From: Prevotella sp. HUN102
Lineage (GTDB): Bacteria > Bacteroidota > Bacteroidia > Bacteroidales > Bacteroidaceae
Direction: 5' to 3'
DNA: 64,000 nucleotides
NCBI RefSeq assembly: GCF_000688375.1
Contig: NZ_JIAF01000004.1
Coordinates: 2,170,001 to 2,234,000, forward strand
The notes below the pieces were generated by a model that was not told where the DNA came from, did no database searches, and saw only the letters and a list, made by a program, of their open reading frames with translations. Below are positions 35,565 to 41,914 of this stretch, piece by piece; within the stretch, counting starts at the first letter, position 1, and every line of letters starts with the position of its first letter. Made by a program: the position numbers and the translations under genes.

Positions 35565-35759
35565 TTACATGCACACGCCTATGTTGGTGTCCTCGGAATG
35601 TGTATGTCCGCAGTATCCGACATTGGTTGCCTCTGAATCGCTGGTGGCGTTGGTTGATTCAAGGGTCTGGAAACCACCTGACAACTTGTTCGCTTCATCT
35701 TGGTGCAATGGTTCTACATTTACAGCAGATACCAAACTCTGATTGTTTTTTGTACTCAT
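35565..35759 (-). CDS. RiPP precursor peptide, copy 5
   Basis: 64 residues. Leader residues 1-29 (MSTKNNQSLVSAVNVEPLHQ...NKLSGG), predicted core of 35 residues with TNVGYCG and TNIGVCM, Cys50 and Cys63. Start 228 bp from the next copy; a 33-bp spacer with AAAAGAAA just before each ATG. Same peptide as copies 1, 3 and 4. Confidence 0.9.
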   Translation of the reverse strand: MSTKNNQSLVSAVNVEPLHQDEANKLSGGFQTLESTNATSDSEATNVGYCGHTHSEDTNIGVCM

Positions 35760-35792
35760 TTTCTTTTAATATTAATTGGTTTGACAATGTTA

Positions 35793-35987
35793 TTACATGC
35801 ACACGCCTATGTTGGTGTCCTCGGAATGTGTATGTCCGCAGTATCCGACATTGGTTGCCTCTGAATCGCTGGTGGCGTTGGTTGATTCAAGGGTCTGGAA
35901 ACCGCCTGACAACTTGTTCGCTTCATCTTGGTGCAATGGTTCTACATTTACAGCAGATACCAAACTCTGATTGTTTTTTGTACTCAT
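35793..35987 (-). CDS. RiPP precursor peptide, copy 4
   Basis: 64 residues, identical in protein sequence to copies 1, 3 and 5, with a few silent base differences (for example accacc/accgcc in the Gly-Gly region). Part of the exact 228-bp array. Confidence 0.9.
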   Translation of the reverse strand: MSTKNNQSLVSAVNVEPLHQDEANKLSGGFQTLESTNATSDSEATNVGYCGHTHSEDTNIGVCM

Positions 35988-36020
35988 TTTCTTTTAATAT
36001 TAATTGGTTTGACAATGTTA

Positions 36021-36215
36021 TTACATGCACACGCCTATGTTGGTGTCCTCGGAATGTGTATGTCCGCAGTATCCGACATTGGTTGCCTCTGAATCGCTGG
36101 TGGCGTTGGTTGATTCAAGGGTCTGGAAACCGCCTGACAACTTGTTCGCTTCATCTTGGTGCAATGGTTCTACATTTACAGCAGATACCAAACTCTGATT
36201 GTTTTTTGTACTCAT
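36021..36215 (-). CDS. RiPP precursor peptide, copy 3
   Basis: 64 residues, same protein as copies 1, 4 and 5. GG leader followed by a 35-residue core rich in Thr, Ser, Asn with two His and two Cys. Confidence 0.9.
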   Translation of the reverse strand: MSTKNNQSLVSAVNVEPLHQDEANKLSGGFQTLESTNATSDSEATNVGYCGHTHSEDTNIGVCM

Positions 36216-36248
36216 TTTCTTTTAATATTAATTGGTTTGACAATGTTA

Positions 36249-36443
36249 TTACATGCACACGCCTATGTTGGTGTCCTCGGAATGTGTATGTCCGCAGTAT
36301 CCGACATTGGTTGCCTCTGAATCGCTGGTGGCGTTGGTTGATTCAAGGGTCTGGAAACCGCCTGACAACTTGTTCGCTTCATCTTGGTGCAATGGTTCTA
36401 CATTTACAGCAGATACCAAACTCTGATTGGTTTTTGTACTCAT
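36249..36443 (-). CDS. RiPP precursor peptide, copy 2
   Basis: 64 residues. It differs from copies 1 and 3-5 only by Thr for Asn at residue 5 (MSTKTNQ), a change in the leader shared with copy 6; the core is the same. Confidence 0.9.
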   Translation of the reverse strand: MSTKTNQSLVSAVNVEPLHQDEANKLSGGFQTLESTNATSDSEATNVGYCGHTHSEDTNIGVCM

Positions 36444-36476
36444 TTTCTTTTAATATTAATTGGTTTGACAATGTTA

Positions 36477-36671
36477 TTACATGCACACGCCTATGTTGGT
36501 GTCCTCGGAATGTGTATGTCCGCAGTATCCGACATTGGTTGCCTCTGAATCGCTGGTGGCGTTGGTTGATTCAAGGGTCTGGAAACCGCCTGACAACTTG
36601 TTCGCTTCATCTTGGTGCAATGGTTCTACATTTACAGCAGATACCAAACTCTGATTGTTTTTTGTACTCAT
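36477..36671 (-). CDS. RiPP precursor peptide, copy 1 (first transcribed)
   Basis: 64 residues, same protein as copies 3-5. It follows the outer-membrane protein gene by 88 bp on the same strand. No clear -7 box was seen in that gap, so it may be read from the upstream promoter at 39188-39195. Confidence 0.9.
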   Translation of the reverse strand: MSTKNNQSLVSAVNVEPLHQDEANKLSGGFQTLESTNATSDSEATNVGYCGHTHSEDTNIGVCM

Positions 36672-36702
36672 TTTTTTTTAATATTAATGGTTTGACAATG
36701 TA

Positions 36703-36741
36703 TTACATGTACACACCTATGTTGGTGTCATTATACTTCAT
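36703..36741 (-). pseudogene. Relic of a seventh precursor (12-codon frame)
   Basis: ATG at 36739-36741 opens the short frame MKYNDTNIGVYM, whose last eight residues match the C-terminal DTNIGVCM of the precursors, with Tyr replacing the second Cys. The following spacer (GTAATACATTGTCAAACC) also matches the array spacer with small deletions. It is a decayed copy left by unequal crossing-over; as a peptide it lacks a leader. Confidence 0.75.
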
Positions 36742-36758
36742 TTTTATTTAATTAACAA

Positions 36759-39149
36759 CTAGTTATTAGCTCTGTTGTATTCGTTTAGATTACCTGCCTT
36801 ATGTTGCTTTGCTTTTATCTTGCTGCTTCCAAAACTATAACTGAGCCCCAATGTAAACATACGATTATCGTAATAATTTCTGTATGTTTGCTTGATACCA
36901 TTAGTATAGGTATCATAATAAGGCTGCTGCGTCTTAAAGACATCATTGAGCGTTGCGGAGCACTGTAGTTTTCCGTTTAAGAATACTGCCTTAACGCCAA
37001 TGTTGAGAAATTGAGAAGAGCGACTCTTGGAGATAATATTTTTATCAGGTGAGTTATACATATATGTAAATTCTCCAATAATAGTTCTTGATTTATTAAA
37101 AAAGAAAGTATGGTGGGTGTAGAATTGGTAACGCACCCCTTCCATATTGGACATATTGAGATTTAATCCCTTTTTAAGATTCCCTTTTGTCAAATATGTA
37201 GCAAGCGTTGATACCGTATTCCACCATCGGGTTGGATTATATAGAAATGTTTCATTAAGACCGACGATAAATCCATCCCAGAAGTTGGAGGATTTGTATA
37301 CCTGCATCTGGTTTTCTACGTCAATGGTAGGAATGCTTCCATATCCATCTGTAATAAAAACACCATATAACTTGGTTATCAAGCGACCTTTATAGATGTG
37401 TTGTATCTCAATATTGTCCGAAATTTGAGGTCTTAAATCTGGTGTCCCCTCTTGATAGGTTGTGGAGTTAAGGTAAAACTTAAAAGGATTTAGAGACCAG
37501 AAACCAGGACGACTAATCCGACGACTATAATTCAGGTTAAAAAAATTATCTTGGTTATGTTTATAGGATATGTAAGCCGTGGGAAAAAGTTTCCAATAAT
37601 CATTCTTGTCAGTTTGATTGTACTGTTTAGAATAACCTTCCGTGCGTGTGTATTCCAGCCTTATACCTGCCTTAAAACTCCATTTCTCATTAAAGGTTTT
37701 AGCAATATCGCTATAAATGGCTCCAATATTTTCGTGATAGCCAAAGTCATTGCTTTTATCAGTATCCAATTCTGCTGTATTTTCTACAATATTGAATAGT
37801 TCTGTGTCATTATTTGTTGATGTCTTTGTCCACTTTGTCCCATAAGTGAGCATGCCTTTTATTATAGGATGTTCAAAATCGATCTTTGCACTGATATTCT
37901 TTATATTTTGTAAGCCTATGTTTTGCACATCAAAGTCAGATGTTTCATCACGCTGTAAAATACTATGAATTAATCTATTTTGTTTATTTGTGTAGTTGAA
38001 ATAATCCACATCTGATGATAGCCTATAACCCTTAGATCCTATCGCCTGCATATAATGTGCATTTAAGCTATGTATTTTATTATTCTTATCATTGTGTCCA
38101 TTGGATAGGATGATTCCTTTGGTATGATTATTGGAGTTGTCATATATCTTAGTGTTATATGAATCGGTTGCGTCATGATTATTGAAAACACTAGAATAGA
38201 AGACACCAATACTTGACTTCGGAGTTAATTGATAGTCAAAACCAATATGTACAGAAATGTTGTCAGTTTTTTCTTTTGAGTTCAGTAAGCCATCCCAAGT
38301 TTCCTGTGAATAGTATATTTTTGTTTCTGTTTCCATACCACGATAGCCCTTGTTAGCATCAAATGATAAAGTTAATGCTATCTTATTCTTGTTGTAAGCA
38401 AAGGTGTTACCTATTCTCCCCCAAAAAAACTTTCCTTGTTTATAAGAACTACGAACCTGATTGCTCCAAGAATTGTTATCCATACTCTTGAGCTTTATGT
38501 TTATCAGACCGCTATTCCCTTCTGCATCATATTTAGCAGGAGGAGTGGTGATGACTTCTATTTGCTTGATATTCTGTGCCGGGATTGAATGCAGGTAGTT
38601 TATAAGTTCCTCACCTGTCATTTTGACGATACGCTCGTTTATCATAACCACTACGTTTTGCTTTCCAATGATTGATATTGAAGAGTTTTGTACATTCAAT
38701 CCAGGTGTAACTTTCATTGCATCTACAGCACTACCAACAGAAGCAAGTGGAGAATTCTGAATGTCAAATACAAGCCTGTCTGGCTTCTGTTGGATGAGTT
38801 TTCGACGCCCAACTATAGTTACTTCGGAAAGCTTCATAGCCTGGGGCTTGAGTAAAATAGTCCCAAGGTTTTCTTGTGTTAAGGTGGATATTTGAGCTGA
38901 TTCATAGCCAATTGATCGCACAACGATGTAAAACGGGGTACTGCTATCTATCGTAATACAAAAAGAACCGTCTTCAGCAGAGGTTACTCCTGTGAGATAC
39001 TTATTGTCATTCTTTTGCAGTGCAACAATTGTTGCAAATTCAATTGCTTGCTTGTTCTCTGAATCTTCAATTCTTCCTGTATAGGTTTGGGCAACAGCTG
39101 AACTCCAAACCATAGATAAGAATGAAATAAAAATAATTAAATGCCTCAT
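36759..39149 (-). CDS. TonB-type outer-membrane beta-barrel protein of the RiPP locus
   Basis: 796 residues. Signal peptide at 1-20 (ending SSAVAQ), a CarboxypepD-reg-like domain (TYTGRIEDSENKQAIEFATI..., DGSFCI) to about 105, a plug-like domain (SAVDAMKVTPGLNV, GKQNVVVMINERIV, IEVITTPPAKYDAEGNSGLI) and a long barrel. It belongs to the 'outer membrane beta-barrel' family of Bacteroidetes. It lies between the GNAT and precursor genes in the same direction, so it may pass the peptide out or take up its product or ligand. Site TACCC-N4-GGGTA at 39219-39232 and -7 box 39188-39195 lie upstream. Confidence 0.85.
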   Translation of the reverse strand: MRHLIIFISFLSMVWSSAVAQTYTGRIEDSENKQAIEFATIVALQKNDNKYLTGVTSAEDGSFCITIDSSTPFYIVVRSIGYESAQISTLTQENLGTILLKPQAMKLSEVTIVGRRKLIQQKPDRLVFDIQNSPLASVGSAVDAMKVTPGLNVQNSSISIIGKQNVVVMINERIVKMTGEELINYLHSIPAQNIKQIEVITTPPAKYDAEGNSGLINIKLKSMDNNSWSNQVRSSYKQGKFFWGRIGNTFAYNKNKIALTLSFDANKGYRGMETETKIYYSQETWDGLLNSKEKTDNISVHIGFDYQLTPKSSIGVFYSSVFNNHDATDSYNTKIYDNSNNHTKGIILSNGHNDKNNKIHSLNAHYMQAIGSKGYRLSSDVDYFNYTNKQNRLIHSILQRDETSDFDVQNIGLQNIKNISAKIDFEHPIIKGMLTYGTKWTKTSTNNDTELFNIVENTAELDTDKSNDFGYHENIGAIYSDIAKTFNEKWSFKAGIRLEYTRTEGYSKQYNQTDKNDYWKLFPTAYISYKHNQDNFFNLNYSRRISRPGFWSLNPFKFYLNSTTYQEGTPDLRPQISDNIEIQHIYKGRLITKLYGVFITDGYGSIPTIDVENQMQVYKSSNFWDGFIVGLNETFLYNPTRWWNTVSTLATYLTKGNLKKGLNLNMSNMEGVRYQFYTHHTFFFNKSRTIIGEFTYMYNSPDKNIISKSRSSQFLNIGVKAVFLNGKLQCSATLNDVFKTQQPYYDTYTNGIKQTYRNYYDNRMFTLGLSYSFGSSKIKAKQHKAGNLNEYNRANN

Positions 39150-39178
39150 ATTGTTCCTATTTTTTATAGTTAGTAATA

Positions 39179-39925
39179 TTATATATGCAAATATCTATTA
39201 TCTTTGTTATGAGCCCAATACCCAAAAGGGTAATTATGAGTTCCTTCTAAAACTTTCACCCTTTCGGGTAATTGGACTTTTCCACTATCAAATCGGATGT
39301 CAAAAGCCATAAAGACATTATTGAGCATAAACTCCGTAAGCCCCTCTTTGGTCACCATCATTGGTATTGTCATAGAGCCAATGTATTCTTTACCTTTGGA
39401 TAGAGGATGGGCATCTATTCGCAGAATTTTCATCACCCGTAATAGTTTTTCATCTGCTTCGGCTAACAGAACACCCTCTTTATATTGAAATATTGGACTG
39501 ATGGCGTACAACATCAACAGTTTAAACAACTTCCCGTTATTCCCATATTCTTGCTTTATCGCAAAACGTCCAATATGCCAAAGATGATAATAAGAGTTTA
39601 ATAGTTTTTGAGGATTCACAATTTCATTACCAAAAATTTTGATTAATGGGAGTGTGTGAGGATTGTCATTCCAATTGGTAATACGAATGGCTCCAACAAT
39701 ACATCCTAAATCATTTTTGGCAACAATGGTCGATGAATATTCAAAATAAGCTTCTTCTTCCGTAAGGACAGAATAGTAATCTTTTGAAAAACAATGAATA
39801 TCAAATTCCTTACCTTTGTGGTGCATATAATTTTCGTTCACAACAAATTTTACGACGGCAGGAAGCGATTCTCTCGTCACTTGCCATAAAGTAATGTTTT
39901 TGTAACTTGTAATGTATCTATCCAT
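39179..39925 (-). CDS. GNAT-fold acyltransferase, autoinducer-synthase-like
   Basis: 248 residues from ATG 39925 (the frame is open to 39994, but the operator at 39987-40000 makes the longer start unlikely). The fold pattern is that of N-acyl amino acid/acyl-homoserine lactone synthases: STIVAKNDLGCIVGAIRI (beta hairpin), LWHIGRFAIKQEYGNNGKL (the 'RFAV' strand plus pantetheine-binding loop) and LLMLYAISPIF. It might acylate an amino acid, a lipid precursor or the peptide. It sits between a LuxR regulator and the RiPP genes, so a signal-making role is attractive but unproven. Sites at 39219 and 39258 lie inside its 3' end. Confidence 0.7.
   Translation of the reverse strand: MDRYITSYKNITLWQVTRESLPAVVKFVVNENYMHHKGKEFDIHCFSKDYYSVLTEEEAYFEYSSTIVAKNDLGCIVGAIRITNWNDNPHTLPLIKIFGNEIVNPQKLLNSYYHLWHIGRFAIKQEYGNNGKLFKLLMLYAISPIFQYKEGVLLAEADEKLLRVMKILRIDAHPLSKGKEYIGSMTIPMMVTKEGLTEFMLNNVFMAFDIRFDSGKVQLPERVKVLEGTHNYPFGYWAHNKDNRYLHI
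39188..39232 (-). promoter_or_regulatory. Operator A and promoter of outer-membrane protein
   Basis: TACCCAAAAGGGTA at 39219-39232 (perfect arms), then 23 bases to the -7 box GATATTTG (39188-39195, minus), then ATG 39149. Lies within the end of the GNAT gene. Confidence 0.75.
39258..39269 (-). promoter_or_regulatory. Operator B (upstream extra site)
   Basis: ACCCTTTCGGGT inside the GNAT coding region, 39 bp centre to centre upstream of operator A. The left outer T of the consensus is replaced by C. No -7 box is placed to use it alone, so it may help operator A. Confidence 0.55.
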
Positions 39926-39955
39926 ATAATGTCTTTTAAAATTGTTTTGATAATG

Positions 39956-40000
39956 CAAAATTCGGTACGAAGACAAGGTTTGACAATACCCCAAAGGGTA
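39956..40000 (-). promoter_or_regulatory. Operator C and promoter of GNAT gene
   Basis: TACCCCAAAGGGTA at 39987-40000, then 23 bases to the -7-like GAATTTTG (39956-39963, minus), then ATG 39925. Confidence 0.75.
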
Positions 40001-40034
40001 ATTCTGAAAAATTTTGATGTAAATGGTGCGATTT

Positions 40035-40078
40035 TTACCCTTTCGGGTAATGTTTTTGCCTCTAAATGAGTATCTTTG
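40035..40078 (+). promoter_or_regulatory. Operator D and promoter of LuxR gene
   Basis: TTACCCTTTCGGGTAA at 40035-40050 (16-bp, the longest arms), then TATCTTTG at 40071-40078, then ATG 40107. Core-to-box gap is 21 bases, two less than in the minus-strand promoters. It implies autoregulation. Confidence 0.75.
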
Positions 40079-40106
40079 TACCGTAACTATTCCATATTGA
40101 CTGTCA

Positions 40107-40880
40107 ATGAGTGTACTTCTTAACGAAAATAGCCGTCTACAGTTACCGCAAGATGGTCGTCCTCAGATAGGAGACGAGCAATACTATGACTTGCAACCTT
40201 ATATTGACTCTGCGAAGGCATTTGCCCAAATTACATATAAATCTCTCTACATCATTGATTATAATAGGATGAATTTTCTGTATGTATCGGATAACCCTCT
40301 ACTCCTTTGCGGAGAGAACGTAGAAACAGTGCAACAAGAAGGATACAACTTTTATTATAATCATGTACCTGAAGAAGATCTTGAATTCCTTACACAAGTC
40401 AATAGAGTGGGTTTTGAATTTTTCAAAGGAATTGCTGTTTCAGAACGCTCTCAGTATACAATATCTTATAACTTCCGAATTACTCAAAAAGAATCTCGAG
40501 AAAAAATCTTGATAAACCATCAGATAACACCACTTAAATTGGACTCAATGGGAAATGTTTGGTTGGCTCTTTGTTTGGTTTCATTAGCTCCGACTCAAGA
40601 AGTCGGTGTTGCTTATATGACAGCGGTTAATTCAAATACGATATGGAAGTTTTCCTTGAAGAGTGGACGTTGGAAACAAATTGACAATATTGTACTAAAT
40701 GAATATGAAAAAGCCGTGATCCGACTGGCGAACCGCGGCTTATCTGTTGGGGAAATTGCTAACGAAATTAATCGTTCGGAAGATTCCGTAAAAGGCTATC
40801 GCAAAAAATTATTTCAGAAACTCGGAGTAGGAAATATTTCTGAAGCTATTGCTGTGGCTACACATCGCAGACTAATTTAA
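40107..40880 (+). CDS. LuxR-family regulator with PAS-like sensor
   Basis: 257 residues. The first ~180 residues look like a PAS fold (KSLYIIDYNRMNFLYVSDNP..., YNHVPEEDLEFLTQVN, SYNFRITQKESREKILINHQ) rather than an acyl-homoserine-lactone domain. The last ~60 form a LuxR HTH: LNEYEKAVIRLANRGLSVGEIA, then INRSEDSVKGYRKKLFQKLG. It is the only regulator inside the RiPP locus, divergent from GNAT, and its gene carries the best operator (D). It most likely binds all TACCC-N4-GGGTA sites. Its last 9 bp overlap the end of the convergent ThiF gene. Confidence 0.88.
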   Translation: MSVLLNENSRLQLPQDGRPQIGDEQYYDLQPYIDSAKAFAQITYKSLYIIDYNRMNFLYVSDNPLLLCGENVETVQQEGYNFYYNHVPEEDLEFLTQVNRVGFEFFKGIAVSERSQYTISYNFRITQKESREKILINHQITPLKLDSMGNVWLALCLVSLAPTQEVGVAYMTAVNSNTIWKFSLKSGRWKQIDNIVLNEYEKAVIRLANRGLSVGEIANEINRSEDSVKGYRKKLFQKLGVGNISEAIAVATHRRLI

Positions 40881-41636
40881 ATCATCGTGTTCTGAGTAGT
40901 AATAGAATTTTGGGAATACTTTTACAAATTCTCTCCTGACAATACGTATAAGGATAGAAGTACATATTCCGCCAACCAAAGAAGAAGCTATGGATAGTTG
41001 GGGAGGTGGCAAAGGCACACCCTCGTCTTCATACTTTCGTATTACCTCTTCTATCCATATTTTGGGTCGGACCCAATAGTTGAAATAGTCCGTCACATGC
41101 TGTACTGCACGTTTCTCAAATCCCAGATAACTCTCTCCTTCAGAAAGTAAACTTTCCAATTTTGCTCCTTTGGGAGAAACAACTATAACAATACCTGCAA
41201 ATCCGACATTATAAGGATGTAATACATAGATATCCTGCTCCGCACACAATTGGTCAAAGACAAATGGAATGTCACTTTTGAAATCAAGAGCATTAATTGC
41301 TACATCATGTCCTACGATGATATCCCTCACATTATCATGATTGATAAATGTGTTTATAGTCGAAATTTGTGCTTTAGGATTGATGCTAAGTAGTCGATTT
41401 TTCAAAGCCTCTACTTTGGGCTTTCCCACATCTTCCTCGGTATAGTTTTGCCTATTGAGATTGCTTTCCTCTACTACATCTCCATCGACCAATGTGATAG
41501 TTTCAAATCCTATGCGCAATAGCGTTTCTGCAACATTACTTCCTATTCCAGCACCAGCAAGTAAGACCCGAAAATCTTTGATTTTTGCCTGATCTTTATC
41601 GGAAATGTAGATTCGATTTCGTTCGTATCGTTTCAT
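40872..41636 (-). CDS. ThiF/E1-like adenylyltransferase
   Basis: 254 residues. ThiF fold: VLLAGAGIGSNVAETLLRIG (ATP site) and LVDGDVVEESNLNRQ (the D...SNLNRQ signature), then GKPKVEALKNRLLSINPKA and INALDF. The usual CxxC zinc ligands and an obvious catalytic Cys are missing, so it may only adenylate. Such enzymes activate a C-terminal carboxylate or a small acid (MccB-like). Its promoter carries the same operator as the RiPP genes, tying it to that regulon; acting on the peptide or on the GNAT's substrate are both possible. Confidence 0.82.
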   Translation of the reverse strand: MKRYERNRIYISDKDQAKIKDFRVLLAGAGIGSNVAETLLRIGFETITLVDGDVVEESNLNRQNYTEEDVGKPKVEALKNRLLSINPKAQISTINTFINHDNVRDIIVGHDVAINALDFKSDIPFVFDQLCAEQDIYVLHPYNVGFAGIVIVVSPKGAKLESLLSEGESYLGFEKRAVQHVTDYFNYWVRPKIWIEEVIRKYEDEGVPLPPPQLSIASSLVGGICTSILIRIVRREFVKVFPKFYYYSEHDDLN

Positions 41637-41669
41637 TTGAATACTATTTTGATTAAATGTTTATACCGA

Positions 41670-41714
41670 CAAAGTTCTTATTGTTTGCTCTTCTACGCAA
41701 TACCCGAAAGGGTA
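41670..41714 (-). promoter_or_regulatory. Operator E and promoter of ThiF gene
   Basis: TACCCGAAAGGGTA at 41701-41714, then 23 bases to the -7-like GAACTTTG (41670-41677, minus), then ATG 41636. Same geometry as operators A and C. Confidence 0.75.
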
Positions 41715-41795
41715 ATTCTTCATGTATTTACAATTTATTAACCGTTTAATAAAAAGAAATATGATGCACTAGAGCTATTTCTATGCTAAAAATAG

Positions 41796-41803
41796 TACCT
41801 TTG
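41796..41803 (+). promoter_or_regulatory. Outward-facing -7 box at the nested element right end
   Basis: TACCTTTG on the plus strand, pointing out of the element. In the integrated state it reads only into the antisense of the split helicase. In an excised circle it would point toward the recombinases at 25690. Confidence 0.4.
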
Positions 41804-41874
41804 CTATGTTAAGTTAAGTGTTCTTTGAGGCAATGCAGAATAAAGAGCAGGAAATAAACTCGCTCGTTTCCAAC

Positions 41875-41883
41875 TCGTAACCC
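41875..41883 (+). repeat. TCGTAACCC site at right end
   Basis: Same 9-mer as at 25526-25534, lying 62 bp inside the right junction repeat. Possible recombinase arm site. Confidence 0.45.
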
Positions 41884-41914
41884 TTTTACCCTTTATTCAT
41901 TCTTATTTTATTGG

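Noticed and set aside
35337..36671. CRISPR-like or satellite repeat
   Set aside because: The 228-bp units each encode one intact peptide with silent differences between copies, so they are gene duplications.
35426..36751. 441-codon plus-strand frame with six repeats across the precursor array
   Set aside because: It is the antisense of the precursor genes; 228 bp equals 76 codons, so any frame stays open through the repeats. The minus frames have starts, spacing and a GG leader fitting the neighbouring exporter.
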